In this document: in pieces, positions 17,347 to 25,834 of the stretch
How the letters are laid out: the number at the start of each line of letters is the position of its first letter
Numbering within the stretch: position 1 is the stretch's first letter
Assembly: GCF_016861975.1 (NCBI RefSeq)
Contig: NZ_BOMB01000001.1
Location: forward strand, 124,001 to 188,000
Source of the DNA: Actinocatenispora rupis
GTDB lineage: Bacteria; Actinomycetota; Actinomycetes; Mycobacteriales; Micromonosporaceae
Length of the DNA stretch: 64,000 nucleotides
Reading direction: 5' to 3'
Notes under the pieces: model-generated
What the model saw: only the letters and a program-made list of their open reading frames with translations
What the model was told of the DNA's origin: nothing
Databases searched by the model: none
Position numbers and translations under genes: made by a program

Positions 17347-17359
17347 GTCCACTGTGGAC
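17347..17359. repeat. Palindrome GTCCACTGTGGAC between convergent genes
   Basis: A perfect 6+1+6 inverted repeat lies between the stops of the TetR and Hsp70-like genes. It could be a weak terminator. Its core TCCACTGTGGA also occurs at 29860-29870, 30686-30696 and 54261-54271, inside genes. Confidence 0.6.
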
Positions 17360-17361
17360 GG

Positions 17362-19059
17362 TCAGTAGATGATCTCGGTCTCGATCACGTACGTGGAGCC
17401 CGACTTGCTCAGGTGGAACGACACCGAGTGCGGCTCGAACCTGCCCGCCGCGACGAACTGCGGCGGCGTCCGACCGTAGTAGTTCTTCTCCAGGTCCTCG
17501 GTGCTCGGCGCGTTGTCCATGACGCCGGTCAGCCAGTCGTGCGTCTTCGCCGCCGCATCCGACGAGGAACTGGTCGCCTTCGCGGTCAGCCAGGTGTTGC
17601 TCTTCATCGTCGGGTCGCCCTGCTCGCTGAACCCGGCCGGCAGCCCGACCTTGTGGTACAGGGCGAGGGTGTCGTTGCGCTTGCCGTTCTGGTTCAGCAG
17701 GATCACGCCGACCGTGCCGACGACGATGAGCAGCGCCGCGGCCACCCCCGCGATGAGGAACTTGCGGATCTGCGGGGTCATCCGCCGCTTCGGCCCCGGC
17801 GGCGCGTACGGCGCGGTCACCGGCGCCGTCCTCGGGCCGGGAGCCGTAGGCGGGCCGGGGACCGCCGAGTACGGCGCGACCGCGGCGGGATGCGCGGACA
17901 CCGGCGCCCCGGACATCGGTACCCCCGACATCGGTGCCCCGGACATGGGTGGGCCGGTCGGCGGGGAGGTCGGGCGCTGCGCGGGGGCGGCCGGGGCGGT
18001 GGCGTGCAGGCCGCCCTCGGCGACGACGATCTCCGGCTGCTCCAGTACGGCCGGGGCGCGGCCGGTCGCCTGGTGCAGCATCGTCGCGACCATCGGTACC
18101 CGGGTGGAGCCGCCGACCAGGAAGATCCCGGCGACGTCGGCGGGCTGGACCCGGGCGGCGCGGATCGTGTCCATCGTGGTCTCGACCGTACGGGCCAGCA
18201 TCGGCCGGGCGGCCCGCTCGAACTCCTCCCGGGCCACGTGCACGTCCCGCTCGACCAGCGGTACGAACAGGGTCACGGACGGCTGGCGGGACAGCCCCTC
18301 CTTGGCGGTGCGCGCGTCGTCCCACAGCGTGCGGAACGCGCGCCGGTCGGTCTGGTCGGCCGGCTGGCTCAGCCGCCGCCACGCGTCCGGCGCCGCCGCC
18401 GACACCGACCGGCCCACCTGGTCGAGGACCAGCCCGTCGAGGTCGACCCCGCCCACGTCGTCCAGCCCCAGGTACGCCAGCGGCTCGAAGCCGGTCGCCG
18501 TACGCCGCACCACGCAGGCGTCGAACGTGCCGCCACCCAGGTCGTACACGACGACGGAGCGGCCGGGCGGGACCTGGTGGCCGAGCGCGGACACGAAGTA
18601 CGTGGCGGCGGCGACCGGCTCCGGTACCAGCGTCGGCGCGGGCAGGCCGGCGCGGGCCGCGGCGTCGGACAGCATCGCGCGCCGGGTGGGCCCCCACGCC
18701 ACCGGGCAGGTCATCACCAGCGAGGCGACCGGGCCGCCGGCGACGCGCCGGGCCTCGGCAGCGACCCGCCGCAGCGTCGCCGCCGCCAGCTCCGCCACCG
18801 GTACGGCACGGTCGGCGAGCAGTACCTCGCCGTCGTCGATGCGGCGCTTGGGATGCGGCTCGTACCGGCCCGGGTCGAGCCGGGCGCTGCGTGCCGCGTC
18901 CCGTCCGGTGCCGAGTTGCCCGTCGGTACCGAGGTAGACCGCGGACGGCAGCAGGGGAGCCCCGTCGAACACGAGCGGGGTGGCGCGACCGTCCGGGCCG
19001 CGCAGCACCGCGACCGTGTTGGAGGTGCCGTAGTCGATCGACAGGCGGAAACCGTTCAC
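17362..19059 (-). CDS. Membrane-anchored Hsp70-like ATPase with an extracytoplasmic domain
   Basis: 565 residues. The N-terminal 350 or so form an actin/Hsp70 nucleotide-binding fold: phosphate loop 1 is LSIDYGTSNTVAVL, phosphate loop 2 is VVYDLGGGTFDACVV, and the adenosine motif is GIFLVGGSTRVPMV. There is no Hsp70 substrate-binding domain. Instead a proline/alanine-rich linker follows with a short MSGAP/MSGVP repeat, then one transmembrane helix (FLIAGVAAALLIVVGTVGVILL) and about 110 residues predicted outside the membrane. A cytoplasmic ATPase wired to an external module suggests signalling or envelope quality control, but no function is established here. Confidence 0.8.
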   Translation of the reverse strand: MNGFRLSIDYGTSNTVAVLRGPDGRATPLVFDGAPLLPSAVYLGTDGQLGTGRDAARSARLDPGRYEPHPKRRIDDGEVLLADRAVPVAELAAATLRRVAAEARRVAGGPVASLVMTCPVAWGPTRRAMLSDAAARAGLPAPTLVPEPVAAATYFVSALGHQVPPGRSVVVYDLGGGTFDACVVRRTATGFEPLAYLGLDDVGGVDLDGLVLDQVGRSVSAAAPDAWRRLSQPADQTDRRAFRTLWDDARTAKEGLSRQPSVTLFVPLVERDVHVAREEFERAARPMLARTVETTMDTIRAARVQPADVAGIFLVGGSTRVPMVATMLHQATGRAPAVLEQPEIVVAEGGLHATAPAAPAQRPTSPPTGPPMSGAPMSGVPMSGAPVSAHPAAVAPYSAVPGPPTAPGPRTAPVTAPYAPPGPKRRMTPQIRKFLIAGVAAALLIVVGTVGVILLNQNGKRNDTLALYHKVGLPAGFSEQGDPTMKSNTWLTAKATSSSSDAAAKTHDWLTGVMDNAPSTEDLEKNYYGRTPPQFVAAGRFEPHSVSFHLSKSGSTYVIETEIIY

Positions 19060-19117
19060 GGCCGCAGAGCGTACAAAGTCCCGGCCAGTGAGGGGGAAGC
19101 CACGCCCGGTACGTCCG

Positions 19118-21451
19118 TCACCGTACGGTCTGTGCCGCCGACGGCCAGCCGTGCGTCAGCCGCAGCAGCCCCGCCAGGACGACCAGCCCGGCCGCCCCGA
19201 TCGCCACGCCGGCCACGTCCCCGACCGTACTCACCGGCGACAGCGCGAAGAACGTCCGCCCGGCCGGTACGGCGAGGGTCAGCACGAACAGCCCGCCCAT
19301 GGTGGCGACCAGCGCGAGCCGCCAGCCCCGCAACGGCCGTGCCACGAACGCCAGCGCCCCCAACGTCACCACGAACAGCGCCAGCGCCGCGGACGTACGG
19401 TCGGCGGTCAGGTCGGTGCCGTCGTCCGTCCGGGCCAGCGCGTACGCGGCGAACGAGCAGCCGGCCGCGACCACCCCGGCCGGGACCGCGAAGCGCAGCA
19501 CCCGCGGTACGAAGCCGGGCCGGGCCCGCCGCGTGTTCGGCGCCAGCGCCAGCAGGAACGACGGGATGCCGATGGTCAGCGCGCCGATCAGCGTCAGGTG
19601 CCGCGGCAGGAACGGGAACGGCAGGCCGGCGATGCCGACGAGTACGGCCAGCAGCATCGCGTAGCAGGTCTTGGTGAGGAACAGGCTGGCGACGCGTTCG
19701 ATGTTGGCGAGTACCCGGCGGCCCTCGGCGACCACGTGCGGCAGCGTCGCGAACGAGTCGTCCAGCAGGACGACCTGCGCGACCGACTTCGCCGCCTCCG
19801 ATCCGGACCCCATCGCCACGCCGATGTCCGCGTCGGACAGCGCCAGCACGTCGTTGACGCCGTCGCCGGTCATCGCCACCACGTGCCGCCGGGCGTGCAG
19901 CGCCCCGACGAAGTCCCGCTTCTGGTGCGGCGTCGTACGGCCGAAACAGGTGCGGGCGGACAGCGTGTCGGCGAGCACTGCCGGATCGGCGGGCAGCGTC
20001 CGCGCGTCGACCGGCTCGTCCGCCCCGGGTACGCCGAGGCGTCCGGCGATCGCGCCGACCGTCGCCGGGTTGTCGCCGGAGATCACCCGGATCCCGACAC
20101 CCTGCGCCGCGAAGTACGCGAGGGTGGCGCGGGCCTCCGGCCGGATCGCCTGCGCCAGCACGACGAGCGCGACGGCCCGGTGCCCGTCGTCCGGCGCGGC
20201 GAGCCCGGCGACCGCAGGGACGACCGCGAGTACCCGGGAACCGGCGCCGGCCAGCCCGTCCGCGTCGACCCGCGCCGGGTCGTCCGCCGCGAGCAGGATC
20301 TCCGGCGCGCCCAGCAGGAACCGCCCGGCCGTACCGAAGTCGGCGCCGGAGTACTTGCGGGCCGAGGAGAACGGCACCGTGTCGGTGGCGCGCCAGCCCG
20401 GGTCGCCGGTGCCCGCCGCGATCGCCCGGGTACTCGGGTTCGGCCGCGGCTCCGCCCGGGACAGCGCGCCGAGTACCTCGGCGGCCCGCTCGGGCGCCAG
20501 CCCGTACGGCCGGATCTCGCCGAGGCGCATCGCCGGGTCGGTGAGCGTGCCGGTCTTGTCCAGGCACACCACGTCCACCCGGGCCAGGCCCTCGATCGCG
20601 GCCAGCTCCTGCACCAGGCAGCGGCGGCGGCCGAGCCGGATGACGCCGACCGCGAACGCCACGCTGGTCAGCAGTACCAGACCCTCGGGGACCATGGTGA
20701 CCACGCCGGCGACCGAACCGGACACCGCGCCGCGGAACCCGGTGTGCGCGAGGAGCTGGCTGACCACCAGCAGCAGCCCGATCGGTACGAGCAGCCAGAC
20801 GATGATGCGCAGCAGCCGGTTGATGCCCAGCCGCAGTTCCGAGTCGGTGAGCCGGAACCGGCCGGCCTCCGCCGCCAGCCGCGCCGCGTACGCGTCCGCG
20901 CCGACCTTCGTCGCCAGGTACGCCCCGGAGCCGGCCACCGCGAACGACCCGGACAGCACCTCGGCGTCCGGCTGCTTCGCCACCGGGTCGGTCTCGCCGG
21001 TCAGCAGCGACTCGTCGATCTCCAGCCCGTCCGCCGACAGGACCGTGCCGTCCACCGGTACGGTGTCGCCCGTCGCCAGCAGCACCACGTCGCCGCGCAC
21101 CAGCTCGTCCGCCGGCACGGCCCGCTCCGCGCCGCCCCGGCGTACCCGGATGTCGTTGCGCGCCAACAGACTCAGCCGCGCCAGCGTACGCCGGGCGCGC
21201 AGTTCCTGGACGATCCCGATGCCGGTGTTGGCGACCACGGTCAGCCCGAACAGCGCGTCCTGCCACGGCCCCACCACCAGCATCAGTACGGCCAGCGAAC
21301 CGAGCAGCACGTTGAACAGGGTGACCACGTTGGCCCGGACGATCTGCGCGACGGTCCGCCCCGTCGGATCCGGCCGTACGTTGCCCTCGCCGGCGGCCCG
21401 CCGCCGTGCCACCTCGGCGTCGCTCAGCCCCACCGCCAGGTCAGTCGTCAC
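19118..21451 (-). CDS. P-type cation-transporting ATPase, CtpE-like
   Basis: 777 residues. TGETDP in the actuator domain starts at residue 151, PEGL in transmembrane helix 4 near 255, the phosphorylated aspartate is D298 in LDKTGTLT, and MTGDGVNDVLALSDADIGVAMG forms the hinge. PEGL rather than CPC argues against a heavy-metal pump and suits the CtpE-like calcium/monovalent group; ion specificity is inferred. The GTG start at 21451 overlaps the stop of the upstream membrane-protein gene by 11 nt, so the two are co-translated and possibly functionally linked. Confidence 0.88.
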   Translation of the reverse strand: MTTDLAVGLSDAEVARRRAAGEGNVRPDPTGRTVAQIVRANVVTLFNVLLGSLAVLMLVVGPWQDALFGLTVVANTGIGIVQELRARRTLARLSLLARNDIRVRRGGAERAVPADELVRGDVVLLATGDTVPVDGTVLSADGLEIDESLLTGETDPVAKQPDAEVLSGSFAVAGSGAYLATKVGADAYAARLAAEAGRFRLTDSELRLGINRLLRIIVWLLVPIGLLLVVSQLLAHTGFRGAVSGSVAGVVTMVPEGLVLLTSVAFAVGVIRLGRRRCLVQELAAIEGLARVDVVCLDKTGTLTDPAMRLGEIRPYGLAPERAAEVLGALSRAEPRPNPSTRAIAAGTGDPGWRATDTVPFSSARKYSGADFGTAGRFLLGAPEILLAADDPARVDADGLAGAGSRVLAVVPAVAGLAAPDDGHRAVALVVLAQAIRPEARATLAYFAAQGVGIRVISGDNPATVGAIAGRLGVPGADEPVDARTLPADPAVLADTLSARTCFGRTTPHQKRDFVGALHARRHVVAMTGDGVNDVLALSDADIGVAMGSGSEAAKSVAQVVLLDDSFATLPHVVAEGRRVLANIERVASLFLTKTCYAMLLAVLVGIAGLPFPFLPRHLTLIGALTIGIPSFLLALAPNTRRARPGFVPRVLRFAVPAGVVAAGCSFAAYALARTDDGTDLTADRTSAALALFVVTLGALAFVARPLRGWRLALVATMGGLFVLTLAVPAGRTFFALSPVSTVGDVAGVAIGAAGLVVLAGLLRLTHGWPSAAQTVR

Positions 21452-22241
21452 CCGGGCCCTCCCGTTCCGCCGGGGGCGCCGGGTCGCGGTCCGGCCGCCC
21501 CGCGACGAACTCCTGCAACGCGATCTTGCCGCGGATCAGCGGCCGGCGGATGCGCTCCTCCCGGCGGCGGGCGCGCGCCAGCTTCTTCGGCCGGTTCCGG
21601 TACCGCCAGCGGGCCCACGGCGCCTCCGGCCGGCTCAGCCGGATCGCTCCGATCATCGTCAGCACCGGTACGAAGATGCCGACCAGCCCGGTCCAGATCT
21701 TGCCCTTGAGCAGCGTGACCACCACCAGCCCCAGGTTCAGCACCGTGTACCCCGCGCCGACCACCCACCCCGCCACCCCCGGGTACTGGCTCCGCGCGTC
21801 GGCGACGTCCGACACCCCGATCGGCGTGATCCGCAGCAGGATCAGCCCGGTCAGCGCGATCGCCGCGAACACCGCGTCGATCGAGGTGCGCCCCGCCTCC
21901 TTCCAGTACACGTCGTCCAGGTGCAGGATCAGCGCGAACTCGTCGAGTACCAGGGCGGCGCCGACACCGAACAGCGCGGCGAACCCGGACGACCACCCCA
22001 CCAGATCGTCCGGTACGGCCAGCCCGAGTACGCCGCCGACGAGCATGAACACCACCCCGAACACGACATGGTGGATGTGCGTACCGCCGGACGACACGTT
22101 GCCCGGCCACCACCTCACCTGCGCCCGGATCATCCGCACGCTGAACCGGATGAACACGAACGCGACGACGAAACCGCAGAAGAAGCAGAACAGCGGCAGT
22201 CGGCCGGTCGCGATGACCGTGTCGTGGAACCAGCGCCCCAT
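21441..22241 (-). CDS. Conserved integral membrane protein with HIHH motif
   Basis: 266 residues, six or seven hydrophobic segments and a basic cytoplasmic tail. Distinctive conserved-looking polar residues sit in or near the membrane: SSGGTHIHHVVFG and VLDEFALILHLDDVYW. Histidine and acidic clusters of this sort suggest metal binding or an enzyme, but I cannot name the family function. It is translationally coupled to the P-type ATPase downstream. The ATG at 22241 has only a weak ribosome binding site, while a 10-codon ORF just upstream has a strong one. Confidence 0.75.
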   Translation of the reverse strand: MGRWFHDTVIATGRLPLFCFFCGFVVAFVFIRFSVRMIRAQVRWWPGNVSSGGTHIHHVVFGVVFMLVGGVLGLAVPDDLVGWSSGFAALFGVGAALVLDEFALILHLDDVYWKEAGRTSIDAVFAAIALTGLILLRITPIGVSDVADARSQYPGVAGWVVGAGYTVLNLGLVVVTLLKGKIWTGLVGIFVPVLTMIGAIRLSRPEAPWARWRYRNRPKKLARARRREERIRRPLIRGKIALQEFVAGRPDRDPAPPAEREGPGDD

Positions 22242-22247
22242 GCCCCG

Positions 22248-22280
22248 TCACCCGGGACGACGGAGCCCGCGGTACGACAT
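22248..22280 (-). CDS. Possible 10-codon upstream ORF
   Basis: ATG at 22280, immediately after GGAGGGAGCGCC, encodes MSYRGLRRPG and stops 6 nt before the ATG of the membrane-protein gene. Ribosomes loaded here could re-initiate at the membrane-protein start. Evidence is the strong Shine-Dalgarno and the tight spacing only. Confidence 0.35.
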   Translation of the reverse strand: MSYRGLRRPG

Positions 22281-22355
22281 GGCGCTCCCTCCGGCGGCGG
22301 CCTGACAGGTGTTTCATACCGCCACCGGGCCGGCCGGCCGGGCGAATCGCGAGAA

Positions 22356-22895
22356 TCAGTCCAGCGGCAGGGCCCGGCCGAGCACCGCGAACGGCCGGTC
22401 GTCGCCGGGGAAGTGGAAGTGCCGCAGCACGTCGGTGAACCCGGTACGCCGGTAGAGCCGCCAGGCCCGCGAGTCCTCCTGCGGCGCCTCCGGGGTGGAC
22501 AGCAGCACCGTCGCCTCCGTCGCCCCCTCCAACAGCGCGCCGAGCTGCGTGTACCCCAGGCCGTGGCCCTGCGCGTCCGGCCGGACGTGCAGCTCGACCA
22601 GCTCGAAGCAGTCGGACAGCCAGCGCCGCGCGTCGCCGCGGGACAGCCCGGACCGCACCTGCTCGTGCCACCACTGGCCGGGTGACGACAGGTAGCCGTA
22701 GCTGAAGCCGAGCAGCCGGTCGTCGTTGTCCAGCGTCGCCACCGCCCGGAAACCCTGGTAGTGCGTGTGCGCGGCGACGAACCCGCGACGCGCGGCGACC
22801 AGATCCGCCGGGTACTCCATGGCCTCGGCGTACACGGTCAGCACGTCGTCGAGTCGGGCGAGCAGGTCCTCCGGGGCCCAGTGCACGAGCGTCAT
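22356..22895 (-). CDS. GNAT-family N-acetyltransferase
   Basis: 179 residues. The acetyl-CoA binding region reads LVELHVRPDAQGHGLGYTQLGALLEGA, the V/I-x-x-x-x-Q/R-x-x-G-x-G/A type loop of GNAT proteins, followed by a terminal YRRTGF motif. Substrate unknown. Start at ATG 22895; a possible Shine-Dalgarno (GGAAGGA) is farther upstream than usual. The about 200 bp upstream of it shows no gene. Confidence 0.8.
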   Translation of the reverse strand: MTLVHWAPEDLLARLDDVLTVYAEAMEYPADLVAARRGFVAAHTHYQGFRAVATLDNDDRLLGFSYGYLSSPGQWWHEQVRSGLSRGDARRWLSDCFELVELHVRPDAQGHGLGYTQLGALLEGATEATVLLSTPEAPQEDSRAWRLYRRTGFTDVLRHFHFPGDDRPFAVLGRALPLD

Positions 22896-23103
22896 TGCGA
22901 CAGGGGGTTTCCTTCCGGTCGGGGCCGGCGCCGGGCACCGACCCCTCGGCTGGCTGCCCGCCGAGAACTCGGACCCGACCGTCGGCCCGCAGGTCGATCA
23001 GCGCGTCGCAACCCTCGCGGGCGCGACCGGTCTTGCCAGGACGGTACGCGAAGCGATCAACGACCGGGCCGGTTCACGCCACGTACGGTCGGCGCGTCGC
23101 CCG

Positions 23104-23598
23104 TCACGCCACGTCCGCGGGCTCGCCGCCGGTGATCCGTACCAGCTCCGCGAACGTCGTCGGGAACACCGCACGCGGCACCCCGCCCGCCGCCCACACC
23201 ACGTCGTAGGTGGCGAGCGCCGAGTCGACCAGGGTGCGGACCGGCGCCGGGTGACCGACCGGCGCCACCCCGCCGATCGGCTGCCCGGTGTGCGTCCGCA
23301 CGAACTCCGGCGTGGCGCGACGCAGCGCCGTCGCACCGAGCCGCTCGCGTACCCGGTCGGTGTCGACGCGGTGCGCGCCGGACGTGAGGACCAGCAGCGG
23401 CTCCGGGCCGTCGGCCAGCTCGGCGGCGAAGATCAGCGAGTTCGCGATCTGGCCGACCTGGACGTCCAGCGCCGCGGCCGCCGCGGCGGCGGTGTGTACG
23501 GCGTCGGGCAGGATCACGACGTCACCGGTCGCGCCCGCATCGCGCAACGCGGCACGGACGGCGAGGACGTTGGGGTGTTCGGCGCTCACGCGTTCCAT
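23104..23598 (-). CDS. YbaK/EbsC (ProX-like) aminoacyl-tRNA deacylase family protein
   Basis: 164-residue single-domain protein of the YbaK/ProRS-editing fold. Conserved features include the lysine-less variant around QVGQIANSLIFAA, VLTSGAHRVD, and the glycine-rich GQPIGGVAPVGHPAPVRTLVDSAL loop. Relatives hydrolyse mis-charged prolyl-tRNAs in trans. The substrate of this one is not determinable. Close upstream of it on the same strand is a GntR regulator. Confidence 0.82.
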   Translation of the reverse strand: MERVSAEHPNVLAVRAALRDAGATGDVVILPDAVHTAAAAAAALDVQVGQIANSLIFAAELADGPEPLLVLTSGAHRVDTDRVRERLGATALRRATPEFVRTHTGQPIGGVAPVGHPAPVRTLVDSALATYDVVWAAGGVPRAVFPTTFAELVRITGGEPADVA

Positions 23599-23645
23599 CT
23601 TCGACGCGCCCCGCGGCGCACCCGACGCCGGGGTACCCGCGGTGG

Positions 23646-24029
23646 TCAGGTGCGGTCGGCGGCGGTGACCTCGATCAGGCCGAGCGCCGCCCGCACGTAC
23701 CGCAGGGAGACGTCGGGGGACAGGCCCAACCGGCGGGTCTGCTCGGCGTAGTGGTCGGCCAGCTCGCGGGCCCGCTGCGCGGTCAGGTCCGCACCGGCCG
23801 CCACGTACGTCCCGCCCCGGCCGCGCGTCTCCACCAGCCCCGACGACTCCAGCTCCCGGTACGCCCGGGCCACGGTGTTCACCGCCAGCCCCAGCTCCGC
23901 CGCCAGCTGCCGTACGGTCGGCAGCCGGGTGCCCGCGGGCAGCTCACCGCTGCCGGCGAGCTGCGCGAGCTGCCGCCGCAACTGTTCGTAGGGCGGTACC
24001 GACGAGGACGATTCCACCCGCAGCCGCAT
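23646..24029 (-). CDS. GntR-family regulator, YtrA type
   Basis: 127 residues. The N-terminal winged helix is YEQLRRQLAQLAGSGELPAGTRLPTVRQLAAELGLAVNTVARAYRELESSGLVETRGRGGTYV, a canonical GntR domain. The short C-terminal tail (about 45 residues) is the YtrA subclass. Such regulators usually repress neighbouring transporter genes, but none is adjacent here. GGGAG lies 9 nt before the ATG at 24029. Confidence 0.88.
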   Translation of the reverse strand: MRLRVESSSSVPPYEQLRRQLAQLAGSGELPAGTRLPTVRQLAAELGLAVNTVARAYRELESSGLVETRGRGGTYVAAGADLTAQRARELADHYAEQTRRLGLSPDVSLRYVRAALGLIEVTAADRT

Positions 24030-24269
24030 CGTTGCACTCCCGTCGCTGAGGCAGGCCGTGCCGCCAATTCTGGCAGTACCACAGGGTTTCGGCGATCCGT
24101 CCGGGCCCGCGTGACCGTCCCGTCATCTGGCCCGGCAGCCCCGGCCGCGACCGCCAACGGACCGTGCCGGACGGGAGCGCCCCGCACCGGCGCACGGGAA
24201 CGCCCCTCGCCCGCGGACCGGGAGCGCGTCCCGCCAGCTCCGACCGGAGTCGCGTCCCGGCACAGTGGC

Positions 24270-25469
24270 TCACCAGCGGACGGGGAGCGCGTCGACGCCG
24301 CTGACCAGTACGCGGCGCCAGCGCAGGTCGTCGGCCGGCACCGCCAACCGCAGCCCCGGGTACCGGGAGGTCAGTGCGGTCAGCGCCTCCTGCAGCTCGA
24401 CCCGGGCCAGGTGCGCGCCGAGGCAGAAGTGCGGCCCCACCCCGAACGCCAGGTGCCGCCCCGGTTCCCGGTCCAGCACGATCTCGTCCGGCCGGTCGAA
24501 CGCGCGGGGATCCCGGTTGGCGGCGGCGATCGCGGCCATCACGCCGTCACCGGCGCGGACCGTACCGCCGGCGAGGGGGACGTCCTTGACGGCCACCCGC
24601 AGCTGGCCCGTCTCGCTGAGCCGGGTGTGCCGCAGCAGCTCCTCGACGGCGGTACCGACGAGCGCGGGTTCGGCGACGAGGCGGTCCCACAGCGCCGGGT
24701 CGCGCAGCAGCGCGGCGACGAATCCGGTGATCTGGTTCGCGGACGTCTCGTGCCCGGCGACCAGCAGGTTCAGCCCGAACGCGGTCAGTTCGCCGGGGCT
24801 CAGTCCGGCCGGGTCGGCGGCCAGCTCGGACAGGATGTCGTCGCCCGGGTCGGCCCGCTTCGCCGCCACCAGCCCGGCCAGGTAGTCGGTCAGCGCGGCC
24901 ATCGCGGCGTGCACCCGGTCCGCCTCCGCCGGCACCATGCTGTACGCCAGCTCCGTCCACTCCCGGAACCTGTCCCGGTCCTCGTACGGGACGCCGAGCA
25001 GCCGGCAGATCACCCGGATCGGCAGCGGCAACGCCAGCGCGGCCCGCAGGTCCGCCGGCGACCCGTCCGCGGCGAGCCCGTCGGCCAGCTGCCCGGCCAG
25101 CTCCCGGATCCACGGCCGGTAGGTCTCCACCCGCCGGTACGCGAAGGCGGCCGACACCAGTCGCCGTAGCCGGGTGTGCTCCGGCGGGTCGGTGGTCGGC
25201 AGGGTGCCCGGCAGCGGGCTCGACACCGCCACCCGGGGCGCGCCGGGCGCGACCGTACCGGCGCGGGAGAAGCGCGGGTCGGTCAGGACCGTGCGCACGT
25301 CGTCGTACCGGGTGACCAGCCAGACCACGTCACCGGCGGGCGTCCGTACCCGGGTGAGGGGTGCCTCGTCGCGCAGGTGCGCCCAGCGCGGCCCGGGGTC
25401 GAACCGGAAGGCGTCCGGGAACGGGATGTCGGGCACGTCGTCGGCCCCGTGTTCGTACGGACAGCTCAT
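24270..25469 (-). CDS. Cytochrome P450
   Basis: 399-residue soluble bacterial P450 monooxygenase. The I-helix oxygen-activation motif is AGHETSANQ, the K-helix ExxR is EELLRHTR, and the haem-binding loop is FGVGPHFCLGAHLARVE with the ligand Cys349. The ATG at 25469 is preceded by GGGAGTGG. It appears monocistronic and its promoter abuts a MITE-like element. No redox partner or biosynthetic cluster is next to it, so the substrate is unknown. Confidence 0.92.
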   Translation of the reverse strand: MSCPYEHGADDVPDIPFPDAFRFDPGPRWAHLRDEAPLTRVRTPAGDVVWLVTRYDDVRTVLTDPRFSRAGTVAPGAPRVAVSSPLPGTLPTTDPPEHTRLRRLVSAAFAYRRVETYRPWIRELAGQLADGLAADGSPADLRAALALPLPIRVICRLLGVPYEDRDRFREWTELAYSMVPAEADRVHAAMAALTDYLAGLVAAKRADPGDDILSELAADPAGLSPGELTAFGLNLLVAGHETSANQITGFVAALLRDPALWDRLVAEPALVGTAVEELLRHTRLSETGQLRVAVKDVPLAGGTVRAGDGVMAAIAAANRDPRAFDRPDEIVLDREPGRHLAFGVGPHFCLGAHLARVELQEALTALTSRYPGLRLAVPADDLRWRRVLVSGVDALPVRW

Positions 25470-25508
25470 GTGGCCACTCCCGGTTTCGGCTCGGTCGACC
25501 GGTTTCCG

Positions 25509-25514
25509 AGCCTA
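25509..25514 (-). promoter_or_regulatory. -10 element of the P450 gene at the edge of the repeat element
   Basis: On the minus strand TAGGCT starts immediately after the element end (CAGACACGCCC) and lies about 40 nt before the P450 ATG. The geometry mirrors the HxlR promoter at copy 1. Confidence 0.45.
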
Positions 25515-25659
25515 GGGCGTGTCTGCACAGGTTCGGTCGAGCGAGCCGGAGTCCGTTCGTTGTCTCGCAAGGCGGAGGTACCGGTGTGGTCTGCGCTCGC
25601 GCCGACAACGCGGCGAAGGGGCCCGGCGCAGCCGGCCGGCAACCTGTACAGACACGCCC
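25515..25659. mobile_element. MITE-like element, copy 2
   Basis: 145 bp with the same 19-bp terminal inverted repeats (25515-25533 and 25641-25659) as the element at 11498-11660, in opposite orientation. It differs by two internal deletions and scattered substitutions. It is non-coding; short reading frames within it differ between the copies. It separates the P450 gene from the SOS mutagenesis operon. Confidence 0.8.
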
Positions 25660-25791
25660 TGGCGGCCACGGTGCGCGGCCGGACCGTTCCGAACGGTCGG
25701 GGTGTGTCGCCGGGCGGTGGTCGCGGTGGGCCGGGGTGGTGCTCCGGGACACGGCGCGGGGCCGGTTGTTGCGCTCGGCCGGGAAACGCGC

Positions 25792-25823
25792 TTTACTGGG
25801 ACTCGGTTCGAACGTATGTTCGA
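25792..25823 (+). promoter_or_regulatory. SOS promoter with LexA box
   Basis: TTTACT (25792-25797), 17 bp, then TATGTT (25815-25820) make a promoter. TCGAACGTATGTTCGA at 25808-25823 is a perfect actinobacterial LexA box (CGAAC-N4-GTTCG) covering the -10. LexA bound here would block transcription of the HEPN-imuA'-imuB-dnaE2 genes until DNA damage. Confidence 0.88.
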
Positions 25824-25834
25824 ACTGGCCCGGA

